From contig NZ_JAVIKH010000015.1 of the NCBI RefSeq assembly GCF_033962415.1, positions 1-50,859 on the forward strand: DNA of 50,859 nucleotides. The letters run 5' to 3'. Every line of letters starts with the position of its first letter. Position 1 is the first letter of the stretch. Both the position numbers and the translations under genes were made by a program. Under the pieces are notes generated by a model. That model did no database searches and was not told where the DNA came from. It saw nothing but the letters and a program-made list of their open reading frames with translations. This DNA is from Candidatus Cetobacterium colombiensis (GTDB taxonomy: Bacteria; Fusobacteriota; Fusobacteriia; Fusobacteriales; Fusobacteriaceae). This document shows positions 7,498 to 16,798 of this stretch, piece after piece.

Positions 7498-8493
7498 TTA
7501 ATTAAATTTATAAGTTAAGCCAATATATCCACACCACATATTATGTGATTGTTTTCCATTAACTCCACCAAAGTATTTAGAGTTTTTGAAGTCTCTTTTT
7601 TCATTTTCATATCCAATGCTTATGAAAGTTGAGAAATCTTCATTTATGATATAGTTAGCCATTAATTCATATCTGATTCTATTTCCAAATGTAGCATCCC
7701 AGCTTTTTTTGTAATTACCATCAATTTTGTCGTCTACATTTTTATCTAAAGTTAATCTGATTCTAGGCATAACTGTTAATTTTTCATTAACAACATAAGG
7801 TGTCATAATTCTAATTTGGGTTTCAACCATTTCGTAGTTATCATAAAATTCTCCAATATTATAAATTGTAGGATTTATAGAAAGTTTTTCAGTTAAAGAA
7901 AAAGTTGGACCAAATTCAAATTCCCAGAAGTTTCCTTTTGAATTTTTACCATTGCTTTTATCTTTATCATGACCAATAACAGCCCACCCAGTAAACATAT
8001 TATCATAGTAGTTCCAGTCAGTTCCAAGTTCAATCCTATCTCTCCTGAAATTATCAGCTTGTTCATTTCTGTATTTAATATGAAAACCTTGCTTTTCAAA
8101 GAGTTGATACCTAACTTTCCAATCAACTTTAGTCATATCTCTTGTAGATTCTTTAAAAGAGTATACATCCCCATTGTATCTTCTTTCAACATTTAAATCT
8201 AAAGTTAGTCTGTCTTTTGAAGCAGCAACCCCAGTCCCTAAGAAAAGTCCATCTTCAGAATTACCAACTTTCTCCATTTTATTTGGAGCTCTTCTGACTT
8301 TAGATGAGTTTTGAATATCCTCTGTTTCTAAATAAAGTCTTCCAGTAAAATACCATTTACTATCTTGAGGAATAATGATTTCAGATAAAACCTCAGTTTG
8401 GGTATTATAAATTTCCTCAGTTAAAGTTGTTTCAGCAAAAGTGGTATTACTGATTACAGCTAAGGCTGCAAGTAAATAAAGTGATTTTTTCAT
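7498..8493 (-). CDS. Outer-membrane beta-barrel protein, probable sugar porin
   Basis: A 331-aa protein with a clear signal peptide (MKKSLYLLAALAVISNTTFA, cleavage before ETTL). It contains many alternating aromatic/polar strands (WYFTGRLYLETED, LTLDLNVERRY, VDWKVRYQLF, WEFEFGPTF, IRYELMANYII) and ends GYIGLTYKFN, close to the aromatic end of barrel proteins. It lies 24 bp after the alpha-galactosidase gene in the same direction, behind GGGAG. Position in a raffinose-type operon suggests a dedicated outer-membrane channel, by analogy with oligosaccharide porins such as RafY or KdgM. Specificity is inferred from context only. Confidence 0.75.
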   Translation of the reverse strand: MKKSLYLLAALAVISNTTFAETTLTEEIYNTQTEVLSEIIIPQDSKWYFTGRLYLETEDIQNSSKVRRAPNKMEKVGNSEDGLFLGTGVAASKDRLTLDLNVERRYNGDVYSFKESTRDMTKVDWKVRYQLFEKQGFHIKYRNEQADNFRRDRIELGTDWNYYDNMFTGWAVIGHDKDKSNGKNSKGNFWEFEFGPTFSLTEKLSINPTIYNIGEFYDNYEMVETQIRIMTPYVVNEKLTVMPRIRLTLDKNVDDKIDGNYKKSWDATFGNRIRYELMANYIINEDFSTFISIGYENEKRDFKNSKYFGGVNGKQSHNMWCGYIGLTYKFN

Positions 8494-8517
8494 AGTTTTT
8501 TCTCCCGTGTTTTAAAT

Positions 8518-10764
8518 CTATATTTTTGTTATCTTGATAATTTTGCTACTATAATCTCCAAGGTTTTCTAAATTCTTAGAATCATGAGTATCTATACCAA
8601 TTTTTCTAAATTTAATACCAGAATACATAAGTTCATCTCCGTAGAAAATTTCTCCTAAGATGTCTTCATGCTCAATTTTATATTTAAAATCTGGATTTAA
8701 TCCAGCAGCGAAAGCTTTATCAAAACCTGGATTTGGAATAGAATGAATTCTATAAACACCTAAGATAGCTTCTGATTGATCTTTATTTACCATAATCCAA
8801 GATACATTTTGGAACCCATTTTCAAATGGTGATTCAATTCTATGGAAAGTTCCAAATTGTAATAATTCTCTATTTTCTTTAAAAAATTCTATTTGTCTTT
8901 TAACAGAATTAGCTTCATCATCCGTTATATGATTTAAATCAAGTTCATAACCGAAAGCACCAAAGAATGCAACATTTGCTCTAGTATCAATAGATGTGAT
9001 TCTACCTGTTTGATGATTAGGAACAGCTGATACATGAGCTCCCATAGACGATATAGGATAAATTATTGATGTACCATATTGTATTTTTAATCTTTCAACA
9101 GCATCAGTATCATCACTTGTCCATATCTGTGGCATATAATAAAGCATACCAGCATCAAATCTATTTCCACCACCAGCACAAGATTCAAATAAAATATGAG
9201 GGAACTCAGTAGTTAATCTTTCCATTAAGTCATATACTCCAAGAATATATCTATGTGCGGTTTCACCCTGTCTTTTACCTTCTAAAACACCAGACCATAC
9301 ATCAGTCATATTTCTATTCATATCCCACTTAATGTAAGATATTTTAGATTCTCTTAATATTTTTGAAAGTTTTTCATAAAGGTAATCTCTAACTTCAGCT
9401 CTACCTAAATCTAGGGTTAACTGATTTCTACTTAAAGTTGGTTTTCTATTTGGTATAGAAAGAGCCCACTCAGGATGCTGTCTATAAAGATCTGTGTCAG
9501 GATTTACCATTTCAGGTTCAAACCAAAGACCAAATTTCATACCCATTTCATCTATTTTTTTAGAAAGTCCTTCTACACCACTAGGTAATTTTGATAAATT
9601 ACTCCACCAGTCACCTAGTCCAGAAGTATCTCCATTTCTAGTACCAAACCAACCATCATCTAAAACAAAAAGTTCTACTCCTAATTCTTTTGCTTTTATA
9701 GCTATTTGAACTATTTTATCTTCATCAAAATCAAAATATGTAGCTTCCCAATTATTTATTAAAATAGGTCTAGCTTTATGTTTCCATTCTCCTCTAATAA
9801 GATTATTTTGATAGAATTTATGATAATTTTGACTAAGTGCATTAAGTCCAGAGTCTGAGTAACACATAACAACTTCAGGTGCTTCAAAAGTTTCATCTTT
9901 TTCTAAAATCCACGAGAAATTAAAAGGATTTATTCCCATATTAATTCTAATATTATCGTAGTGATCTTTTTCAACTTGAGCTAAGAAGTTTCCACTATAA
10001 ACAAGGTTAACTCCAATGTATTCACCTTTAAATTCATCAGCACCAATCTCTTTTAATGCTATAAAAGGGTTATTATTAGAACTACTAGCTCCTCTTTTAC
10101 TATCAATAGATATTCTATTTTGATTTATAGGTGTTGTAACAACATGTCTTTCTCTAGCCCAAGCGCCAGAAAGATGCATAAATTCATAATTTTTTTGTGG
10201 AATATCCATGTTAAAACTTAAAAATCTTTCTAAAGTTAAAGGAGAAGATCCATTATTTATAATATTAGAGTTTCTTGTAATAATTGGATAATTTTTATAT
10301 ATAGTATATGATAATATAATCTCTGAATTTAAGTGCTTATCTTTTAATGTTATCTGTAATGTTTTAGCTTCATCATCATTTTCAACATAAGTTTGTGGGA
10401 GACCTTTTAAGCTTGGTTTTCTATTAAAAATCTCATATTTAGAAAATTTATAATCAGTAACTCTACTACCGTTTTCTTGTAATATTACATATGCTGGCTC
10501 TCTGTAGTCACCTGTTCCAAAAGCTGGAAACTCTTGTTTTAAAGTATCTAAAGCAAATCCAGATACACCATCAATTTGTTCAGGAGTATAAGGAACTTGA
10601 TGTTCAAATATTTGAAGCATATTTGAGAAATTTTCTCTGTGATTTAATCTTTTACCAAAATATAGATGACCTAAATCACCAGTCCCTAAAACTTTTATAA
10701 TATAACTAATCTTATCATTTTGTAAATGAAACTCCATGTTATTAGAATTAAAAAATATATTCAT
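8518..10764 (-). CDS. aga: Alpha-galactosidase, GH36 family
   Basis: A 748-aa cytoplasmic enzyme, typical of bacterial GH36 group I. Diagnostic segments are NNWEATYFDFDE (338-349), VLDDGWFGTRN (367-377), WFEPEMV (414-420), IKWDMNR with the nucleophile Asp481, ESCAGGGNRFD (527-537) and TSDDTDAVERL with acid/base Asp551. The 70-residue spacing of the two aspartates equals that known for AgaA-type enzymes. There is no signal peptide, so it acts on sugars already imported, releasing galactose from raffinose or melibiose. AAGGAG precedes the ATG. It sits 10 bp after the binding-protein gene and 24 bp before the porin gene. Confidence 0.96.
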   Translation of the reverse strand: MNIFFNSNNMEFHLQNDKISYIIKVLGTGDLGHLYFGKRLNHRENFSNMLQIFEHQVPYTPEQIDGVSGFALDTLKQEFPAFGTGDYREPAYVILQENGSRVTDYKFSKYEIFNRKPSLKGLPQTYVENDDEAKTLQITLKDKHLNSEIILSYTIYKNYPIITRNSNIINNGSSPLTLERFLSFNMDIPQKNYEFMHLSGAWARERHVVTTPINQNRISIDSKRGASSSNNNPFIALKEIGADEFKGEYIGVNLVYSGNFLAQVEKDHYDNIRINMGINPFNFSWILEKDETFEAPEVVMCYSDSGLNALSQNYHKFYQNNLIRGEWKHKARPILINNWEATYFDFDEDKIVQIAIKAKELGVELFVLDDGWFGTRNGDTSGLGDWWSNLSKLPSGVEGLSKKIDEMGMKFGLWFEPEMVNPDTDLYRQHPEWALSIPNRKPTLSRNQLTLDLGRAEVRDYLYEKLSKILRESKISYIKWDMNRNMTDVWSGVLEGKRQGETAHRYILGVYDLMERLTTEFPHILFESCAGGGNRFDAGMLYYMPQIWTSDDTDAVERLKIQYGTSIIYPISSMGAHVSAVPNHQTGRITSIDTRANVAFFGAFGYELDLNHITDDEANSVKRQIEFFKENRELLQFGTFHRIESPFENGFQNVSWIMVNKDQSEAILGVYRIHSIPNPGFDKAFAAGLNPDFKYKIEHEDILGEIFYGDELMYSGIKFRKIGIDTHDSKNLENLGDYSSKIIKITKI

Positions 10765-10774
10765 CTTATACTCC

Positions 10775-12013
10775 TTATTTATTTTTTTTCAATTTATCAA
10801 AATCTTCTTTCATTTTTTTAGAAGCTTCAGAAACAGTCATTTGTCCAGATATAATAGAAGCTCCAATAGAACAAAGAGTTTCCCAAGCTCCACTAGGTAA
10901 GTACTCTCTATCAAAGAAACCAACATATTGATATTGATCTCCTAAATTGTAACTATCTTCAAACTTTCCAAGATCACTTTTAGCATTTGTAAGTCCAGTA
11001 GGTAAAATATTTGCGGTTGCCATTTTAGATACATTTTCTGGTTTTGCTAAATAATCTAAGAATTCTAAAGCTTCTTTTTTGTTTGGAGAATCTTTCCAAA
11101 CACCAAGGGCCATTCTTTCACCAGTAATAAAATATGATTTTTGATCTCTATCTTTAGTGGGTAATGCAATAAAATCAAGTCTAGCATTAGGATTATAGCT
11201 ATTTCCTTCATTAATCATAGAAGTTCCAAAGAATAAAAATGCAGCTTTTCCAGTTCCAAGAGCTCTAGCAGCCTCATTTCCTGTTAATGCATCTCTATTT
11301 ATATAACCATTATCTACAAGAGTTTTAATAAATTCACCAGTTTGATTCCAAGCTTTTTCATCAAAAATTCCATTTTTAAGGTTTTCACCTTGTGGATTAT
11401 CATTAGTTAAGATAATAAGACCTGGAGCTATCCAGTCATATATATTTCCAACAGAAGCAGAATCTTTTCCTCCTATATATATTGGTGTTACGCCAATTTG
11501 TTTTACTTTTTCAAGAGCAGCAATAAAATCATCGGTAGTTTTAATCTCTTTTGGATTTACTCCAGCAGCTTCTAAAACATCTAAGTTATAAGGTAGCCCA
11601 ACTATATCAACATCAAGAGGTAATATATAAAATTTATCATTTTCATCGGTAATAACAGGAGCAATAGCTGGACTTAAATATTTTGCCCACTCTCTATTAT
11701 TTAAAGGCTCTAGATATTCTTTATATCTATTTACAGACCAACCATGGGTACCAAATATATCAGGTAAAGAGTTTGTAGCCATTTTGGTTTTCATAGTTTC
11801 TTCATAATCTGAAGATCCTGGTATAAATTCGATATTAACTTCTGGATTATTTTGATTATATTCTTTTATAATTTCTTCTAAAGCAACAGAAGATGGCTCA
11901 CCATTGTGAGAATTACTTGTGACAACTATATTTTTCTTTTTAGCTTTAGGCTCTTTATCACCACATGCAGTAAGAAGACCCAAAAGTGCCAATGATAGAA
12001 CTATTTTTTTCAT
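10775..12013 (-). CDS. ABC sugar-binding lipoprotein
   Basis: A 412-aa extracellular solute-binding protein (family 1, MalE/MsmE-like) with lipoprotein signal MKKIVLSLALLGLLTAC and lipidation cysteine 17. The fold signature includes INTNSLPDIFG-type and NGEPSSVALEEIIKEYNQNNP segments near the N-terminus and LEFLDYLAKPENVSKMA near 330. It lies between the permease genes and the alpha-galactosidase gene in one minus-strand operon, preceded by AAGGAGTG. It probably binds raffinose-family oligosaccharides in the periplasm. Confidence 0.93.
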   Translation of the reverse strand: MKKIVLSLALLGLLTACGDKEPKAKKKNIVVTSNSHNGEPSSVALEEIIKEYNQNNPEVNIEFIPGSSDYEETMKTKMATNSLPDIFGTHGWSVNRYKEYLEPLNNREWAKYLSPAIAPVITDENDKFYILPLDVDIVGLPYNLDVLEAAGVNPKEIKTTDDFIAALEKVKQIGVTPIYIGGKDSASVGNIYDWIAPGLIILTNDNPQGENLKNGIFDEKAWNQTGEFIKTLVDNGYINRDALTGNEAARALGTGKAAFLFFGTSMINEGNSYNPNARLDFIALPTKDRDQKSYFITGERMALGVWKDSPNKKEALEFLDYLAKPENVSKMATANILPTGLTNAKSDLGKFEDSYNLGDQYQYVGFFDREYLPSGAWETLCSIGASIISGQMTVSEASKKMKEDFDKLKKNK

Positions 12014-12035
12014 AATTTATTCACTCCTTAAATTT

Positions 12036-12863
12036 TTATTTTATTGATCCACTTGTCATTCCAGCAATGAAATATCTTTGTAGGAATATATATAAAACAA
12101 TTACAGGTAAAACAGCAATAATTGCTCCAGCAGCAGCAGCTCCTAGATTTGATGAAGATGTACTAAAAAATGATGATATAGCTAAAGTAACGACTTTCAT
12201 CTTTTGTGATTGTAAAAGATAAACTGAAAATTGGTAGTCATTCCAAATTCCAACACCAGTTAATATAATAACAGTAGCTGTTATAGGTTTTAAAAGTGGA
12301 AATATAACTGTACGGAAAGTTCTAAATTTACTACAACCATCAATCATAGCAGCTTCCTCTAACTCTTTTGGTATAGTATGAATAAAGTTACTGTATAAGA
12401 AAATACTAAGTGGTAGATTAAAAGTTGTTAATGTTAAAATAATTCCCCAATAAGTATTTATTCCATGAATTCTTGTTAAGGTAGTTAATAAAGGTACCAA
12501 AATACTAAGCGGTGGAACCATCATAACCGCTAGAATTAAATTTAGAATAACTTTGTTTGTAACACTTTTATGTCTTGCTAATGGATATGCAGCTAATGCT
12601 CCAAGTGTAGTTATTAAAACTATAGAACAAGCAGTTATAATAAAACTATTTTTCATAGCAAGAAGTAGTTCAGCTTTTTCAAAAGCATGTATAAAGTTAT
12701 CAAAATATAATTCCGTAGGTAAAAGCCATCTAGAGCTTAAATCTGTTTTTTTCTTAAAAGCAACTGTTGTAGTTATATATATAGGTATTAGATGAATAGA
12801 ACCAAGAATAATTACAAAAGCTCCAAAAATTAATTTTTTTAAATTATGTTTAATAAAGTTCAC
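12036..12863 (-). CDS. ABC sugar permease, MalG type
   Basis: A 275-aa inner-membrane protein with six predicted helices. The EAA loop that docks the ATPase reads EELEEAAMIDGCSKFRTFRTVIFPLLKP. The start is GTG 12863-12861, overlapping the stop of the upstream permease by one base (TAGTG), a sign of translational coupling. It pairs with the MalF-type permease to form the channel. No ATPase gene is in the operon or window, so a shared MsmK-like ATPase from elsewhere must energise it. Confidence 0.93.
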   Translation of the reverse strand: MNFIKHNLKKLIFGAFVIILGSIHLIPIYITTTVAFKKKTDLSSRWLLPTELYFDNFIHAFEKAELLLAMKNSFIITACSIVLITTLGALAAYPLARHKSVTNKVILNLILAVMMVPPLSILVPLLTTLTRIHGINTYWGIILTLTTFNLPLSIFLYSNFIHTIPKELEEAAMIDGCSKFRTFRTVIFPLLKPITATVIILTGVGIWNDYQFSVYLLQSQKMKVVTLAISSFFSTSSSNLGAAAAGAIIAVLPVIVLYIFLQRYFIAGMTSGSIK

Positions 12864-13735
12864 TATAATTCACCCTCTTTAACAGTAAATTTCTTTTGAA
12901 TAATTATTGTTATAAAAACTATAAATATAAATAAAGCAAGTCCCATAGAAGAAGCATATCCAGCCATTTGTGATCTAAAGTATGCAACATTAACAAGAGT
13001 TGAAATAGAGTTTGATGAATATCCGGGTCCTCCATTTGTTAAAGCTTTTATAGCATCAAATAATTTTAAACCACCGATTAAGTTTATAGTAAAACTTGTT
13101 ATAATAGCTGGTTTTAAAAGAGGTAACGTTATGTTGAAAAACTTTTGTATAGCAGTAGCACCATCTATATCAGCTGCTTCATAATAAGATTTAGATATAG
13201 ATTGAAGACCTGCAAGATATATAACCATAGAAACACCACAATATTGAATACTATTAACGAATACAATTATCCATACACCAAATTTAGGGTCACCTAACCA
13301 ATCATTAGCTTCCTTATTAAAGTATAAAAGTATATCATTTAAAGCACCATCACTATATTGGAAAATGAAGTACCACATATATCCCATAATAAGTCCAGAA
13401 ATTAGAACAGGTAGATATATAACTGCTCTTAAAAGATTTCTTCCTTTAAAATCTTTATTTAAAAGTAAAGCATAACTAATACCGATTACTTGTTGAAGTA
13501 TTGTACTTCCAACTCCATAAATAATAGTATTTTTAAAAGATATAAAAAAGTTATTATCAATAAAAAGTCTTTTAAAATTTGCCATTCCCACATAATTATA
13601 TCCTTGAGAAAATCCATTCCAGTCAGTAAAAGATATTCTTATTCCATGGGCAAACGGATAGAAAACCAAAGCTATAAAAAGTATAAGAGATGGCCAATAC
13701 ATCCAGTTAATTGTTTTAAAGTTTTTAAAATTCAT
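12863..13735 (-). CDS. ABC sugar permease, MalF type
   Basis: A 290-aa membrane protein starting MNFKNFKTINWMYWPSLILF. The ATG at 13735 is chosen because GGAGGG lies just upstream; a frame extending 15 codons further would run through the operator. It shows six helices and the EAA-type loop SKSYYEAADIDGATAIQKFFNITLPLLKP, then TNGGPGYSS, typical of MalF/UgpA/MsmF proteins. It is the first gene of the raffinose-type operon and is controlled by the operator in its leader. Confidence 0.92.
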   Translation of the reverse strand: MNFKNFKTINWMYWPSLILFIALVFYPFAHGIRISFTDWNGFSQGYNYVGMANFKRLFIDNNFFISFKNTIIYGVGSTILQQVIGISYALLLNKDFKGRNLLRAVIYLPVLISGLIMGYMWYFIFQYSDGALNDILLYFNKEANDWLGDPKFGVWIIVFVNSIQYCGVSMVIYLAGLQSISKSYYEAADIDGATAIQKFFNITLPLLKPAIITSFTINLIGGLKLFDAIKALTNGGPGYSSNSISTLVNVAYFRSQMAGYASSMGLALFIFIVFITIIIQKKFTVKEGEL

Positions 13736-13758
13736 ATTACCCTCCTTTTTCTTACATA

Positions 13759-13774
13759 ATGAAAGCGATTTCAT
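13759..13774 (-). promoter_or_regulatory. LacI/GalR-type operator in the leader of the ABC operon
   Basis: ATGAAAGCGATTTCAT is a near-perfect palindrome with a central CG and fits the general LacI-family/cre pattern TGNAANCGNTNNCA. It sits about 25 bp before the first gene's start, downstream of the promoter, where a bound repressor would act as a roadblock. The regulator gene is adjacent and divergent. Confidence 0.8.
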
Positions 13775-13819
13775 AGTCATATAAAAAAATATTATGTTCG
13801 TTTATTGTTTATATAATCA

Positions 13820-13848
13820 TTTATAACACATAATATTTTTATATGCAA
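13820..13848 (-). promoter_or_regulatory. Promoter of the ABC/alpha-galactosidase operon
   Basis: On the minus strand TTGCAT (13848-13843) and TATAAA (13825-13820) are 17 bp apart. It fires toward the permease genes, with the operator at 13759-13774 downstream. Confidence 0.65.
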
Positions 13849-13895
13849 CATAAATTTTATAAAAAAATAATTTTTATTAAAAAAATTAAAAAATG

Positions 13896-13960
13896 TTGCA
13901 AAAATAAACTTTTGGTATTATAATAAAATCAAATATTTATTAAAAGTATGCGTTTTCATA
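13896..13960 (+). promoter_or_regulatory. Promoter and operator of the LacI-family regulator
   Basis: TTGCAA (13896-13901), a 17-bp spacer and TATAAT (13919-13924) form a good promoter. Downstream, TATGCGTTTTCATA (13947-13960) resembles the other two operator sites of this island (CG core, TATG/CATA ends), which suggests autoregulation. Confidence 0.75.
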
Positions 13961-13977
13961 CAGAAAGGAGTTTTTTC

Positions 13978-14973
13978 ATGGTTAAGATGAAAGATGTAGC
14001 TTTGAAAGCTGAAGTTTCTCAAGCAACAGTTTCAAGAGTTATAAATGGTAGTACATATGTTGAACCATATACGAGACAAAAAGTTTTAGATGTAATAGAA
14101 GAACTTGGTTACAAAGTAAATAGTGCTGCTAAAGCCTTATCAAGTAAAAAAAGTTCTGTAATAGCTGTTATATTACCTGATATATCAAATCCATATTTTG
14201 CTGAAATTTTGAATGTAATAGAAAATGAAGCTTATCAAAGTGGCTATAAAGTAATTTTTATGAATAGTCAAGGAAATGAACATAAAGAAAAAAAATTGAT
14301 AGACAATATATTAAAGTATAAGCCATTAGGAGTAGTGTTATCACCTTTAGATGATGAAGAAAACTATTCAAAAAAGTTAATTGAAAATAAGATTCCAGTT
14401 GTGACTATGGGGAAATTATCACAAAATTTTTCTGGAGTATCAATTAATCATAAAGTTGGTGGAGAACTTTTAGCAAAACATTTTGTAAGTTTAGGACATG
14501 AAAAAATTGGATATATAGGAAATAAAGATGATAAATTTAAAGGTTTCAAAGATGGCTTAGCAAGTTTAAATGTAAATTTAAAAGATGAAAATTGTATAGA
14601 TTTCTATAATTATTCATCTATTAATATAAAAGAAGCTGTATATAGTTCTTTAGAAAAATATTTAAAAAAGCATAAGAAGTTTGATTTTACGGCTATATTT
14701 ACAGGAAATGATATTGTTGCTATGGAAGTTATAAACTTTTTTAGAGACAAGGGGATAAAAGTTCCAGAGGATATTGCAGTAGCAGGTTTTGATAATATAA
14801 GCTTTACAAGTTATTTATCTATAACAACAGTAGCACAGCCAGTAAGGGAGATTGCATTTTTGGCATTTGAAAGGTTAATGATGGAAGCGAAAAGTGGTAA
14901 TAAAGAGATAAAGCATATAGAGATATTACCTAGATTGATTCCAAGAGATTCAACAGTAAAATTCTTTAAATAA
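13978..14973 (+). CDS. LacI-family transcriptional regulator
   Basis: A 331-aa repressor. The helix-turn-helix is at the N-terminus (MVKMKDVALKAEVSQATVSRVING), followed by the hinge helix region (AAKALSSKKS) and a periplasmic-binding-protein-like sensor (VIAVILPDISNPYFAEIL onward). The ATG at 13978 with AAAGGAG is chosen; a frame opening at 13948 would start inside the operator. It lies between the divergent ABC operon and the symporter-sucrase operon. Similar palindromes at 13759, 13947 and 15014 suggest it controls all three units, probably released by a sugar of the raffinose/sucrose pathway. Confidence 0.93.
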   Translation: MVKMKDVALKAEVSQATVSRVINGSTYVEPYTRQKVLDVIEELGYKVNSAAKALSSKKSSVIAVILPDISNPYFAEILNVIENEAYQSGYKVIFMNSQGNEHKEKKLIDNILKYKPLGVVLSPLDDEENYSKKLIENKIPVVTMGKLSQNFSGVSINHKVGGELLAKHFVSLGHEKIGYIGNKDDKFKGFKDGLASLNVNLKDENCIDFYNYSSINIKEAVYSSLEKYLKKHKKFDFTAIFTGNDIVAMEVINFFRDKGIKVPEDIAVAGFDNISFTSYLSITTVAQPVREIAFLAFERLMMEAKSGNKEIKHIEILPRLIPRDSTVKFFK

Positions 14974-14976
14974 ATT

Positions 14977-15007
14977 AAAGATAAGAGATTCTTATCTTTT
15001 AATTTTT
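14977..15007 (+). terminator. Terminator after the regulator gene
   Basis: The stem AAAGATAAGA / TCTTATCTTT (14977-14986, 14990-14999) is followed by TAATTTTT. It slightly precedes the next promoter. Confidence 0.7.
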
Positions 15008-15033
15008 ACAGCATATGAATTCGTTTACATAAT
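15005..15033 (+). promoter_or_regulatory. Promoter with embedded operator for the symporter-sucrase operon
   Basis: TTTACA (15005-15010), a 17-bp spacer and CATAAT (15028-15033) form the promoter. The spacer and -10 carry TATGAATTCGTTTACATA (15014-15031), an imperfect palindrome with a CG centre like the other island operators. Binding there would directly compete with polymerase. Confidence 0.72.
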
Positions 15034-15079
15034 ATTCATACAATTTCAAAAAATAAATTAACAGGGGGGTAACAAAAAG

Positions 15080-16798
15080 ATGTTAATGATAATATCTTTC
15101 ATTTTTTTCACATTGTTAGTAGCAACACTAACATATTTTAAAACAAAAGGTGATAACCTAACAACAAATGACGGGTACTTTTTGGGTGGAAGGAGTTTAA
15201 CAGGTGGTTTCATAGCAGGATCTTTAATGCTTACAAATTTAAGTCCAGTAAATTTTTCAGGAATGAGTGCACAATCTTATGTATATAATATGTCAGTTAT
15301 GGGTTGGGAAGTTTGTTCTGGAATAACTCTAGTTCTAGTTGCAATGTTTTTAGTTCCAAGATATTTAAAAGGAGGACTTACGACTATACCAGAATTTTTA
15401 GAAGAACGATTCGATTCTAGTGTTAGGCAATTTGTAACTTATCTTTTTCTAGTAAGTTATTTACTCAGTGCATTACCACCAACTTTATACGCAGGTGCTT
15501 TAGTTTTAAGTCAACTATTTGATATTCCAGGAATGCTAAATGTAAGTCATACAGCAAGTATTTGGATAACAGTTTGGGCAATTGGAATAATAGGTGCAAT
15601 CTATGCTATATTTGGTGGATTAAAAGCGGTAGCTTTTTCAGATACATTAAATGGAATAGGACTTATAATTGGAGGATTGGCTGTTCCATATTTAGGATTT
15701 AAATTTATAGGTAAGGGTGATTTTTTTCATGGAGTTATAAAACTTGTAGAATCTCATCCAGAAAAATTTGATGCTATAGGAAAAAGTAGCGATTCATTAC
15801 CGTTTTCAACACTCTTTACTGGAATGATTTTAGTTAACTTATATTATTGGGGTACAGATCAAGGAATAATTCAAAGAGCTTTAGGAGCTAAGAATTTAAA
15901 AGAGGGACAAAAAGGAGTTATGATAGCAGGATTTTTAAAGATATTAACACCTTTAATGGTTATTATTCCTGGAATAATTGGCTATCATATATATGGTGAT
16001 ACAATCTCTGATGCAGATTTAACTTATTCTTATTTAGTAAGAGATCTGATGCCAAATTATCTTTTAGGATTCTTTGCTGCAGTTATGTTTGGAGCAGTTT
16101 TAAGTTCATATAATAGTGTTTTAAATAGTGCTGCAACTCTTTTTAGTTTAAATATATATAAACCGAAGTTTGGAAAAAATAAAAGTGACTTAGAGATTGT
16201 AAATAAAGGCAAACTATTTGGATTTTTAGTAGCATTGATATCGATGTTTATAGCACCTATGATAATGAATGCTCCAAATGGCCTTTTCCAATATTTGCAA
16301 ACAGTAAATGGATTTTTTAGTGTACCAATATTTACAATAATATTTATTGGATATACAACAAAAAGAGTTCCTGCAATAGCAGCAAAAATTGCTTTAATTA
16401 TTTTTGTTTCATCATATGCAATGTTACAACTTGTAGTAAAACCAGATTTACATTTTTTACATCAATTGGCAATTTTATTTGTAATTTGTTGTGGAATAAT
16501 GTTAGCTATTGGAAAAAAATACCCAAGAAAAGAGCCTTTTATTTTAAAAGATAAAAATGTAGTTGAATTAACACCTTGGGATAAGCAATATGAAGTTGCA
16601 ACGTTAATAGTAACATTTATGATTTCGTTTTACTTAATATTCTCAAAATTAGGTTTAGTAACACAAAATTATAGTAATTTAAAAAGTTACTTAATGATAT
16701 TATGGACAGTTGCTATAATGATTGCACTGTTCTTTAGAAAAAGAAGATTAAGAAAAATAGAGTTAGAAAGTATTAAAATTATACAAGGAGAAGCCTAA
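15080..16798 (+). CDS. Sodium:solute symporter (SSS family), probable sugar transporter
   Basis: A 572-aa inner-membrane protein with about 13-14 hydrophobic segments. The family pattern is clear: DGYFLGGRSLTGGFIAGSLMLTN, GLTTIPEFLEERFDSSVRQF, GAIYAIFGGLKAVAFSDTLNG, YWGTDQGIIQRALGAKNLKEG and FAAVMFGAVLSSYNSVLNSAATLF, close to the SglT/glucose group. The G-run upstream (15063-15068) is the only ribosome binding site candidate and lies slightly far from the ATG. The stop overlaps the next start (TAATG). The partner enzyme suggests sucrose or a related fructoside, but glucose or galactose cannot be excluded. Confidence 0.9.
   Translation: MLMIISFIFFTLLVATLTYFKTKGDNLTTNDGYFLGGRSLTGGFIAGSLMLTNLSPVNFSGMSAQSYVYNMSVMGWEVCSGITLVLVAMFLVPRYLKGGLTTIPEFLEERFDSSVRQFVTYLFLVSYLLSALPPTLYAGALVLSQLFDIPGMLNVSHTASIWITVWAIGIIGAIYAIFGGLKAVAFSDTLNGIGLIIGGLAVPYLGFKFIGKGDFFHGVIKLVESHPEKFDAIGKSSDSLPFSTLFTGMILVNLYYWGTDQGIIQRALGAKNLKEGQKGVMIAGFLKILTPLMVIIPGIIGYHIYGDTISDADLTYSYLVRDLMPNYLLGFFAAVMFGAVLSSYNSVLNSAATLFSLNIYKPKFGKNKSDLEIVNKGKLFGFLVALISMFIAPMIMNAPNGLFQYLQTVNGFFSVPIFTIIFIGYTTKRVPAIAAKIALIIFVSSYAMLQLVVKPDLHFLHQLAILFVICCGIMLAIGKKYPRKEPFILKDKNVVELTPWDKQYEVATLIVTFMISFYLIFSKLGLVTQNYSNLKSYLMILWTVAIMIALFFRKRRLRKIELESIKIIQGEA

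Noticed and set aside
13948-13977. Earlier ATG for the LacI-family regulator
   Set aside because: It lies inside the operator palindrome and has no ribosome binding site; ATG 13978 has AAAGGAG and starts at the family's usual N-terminus.
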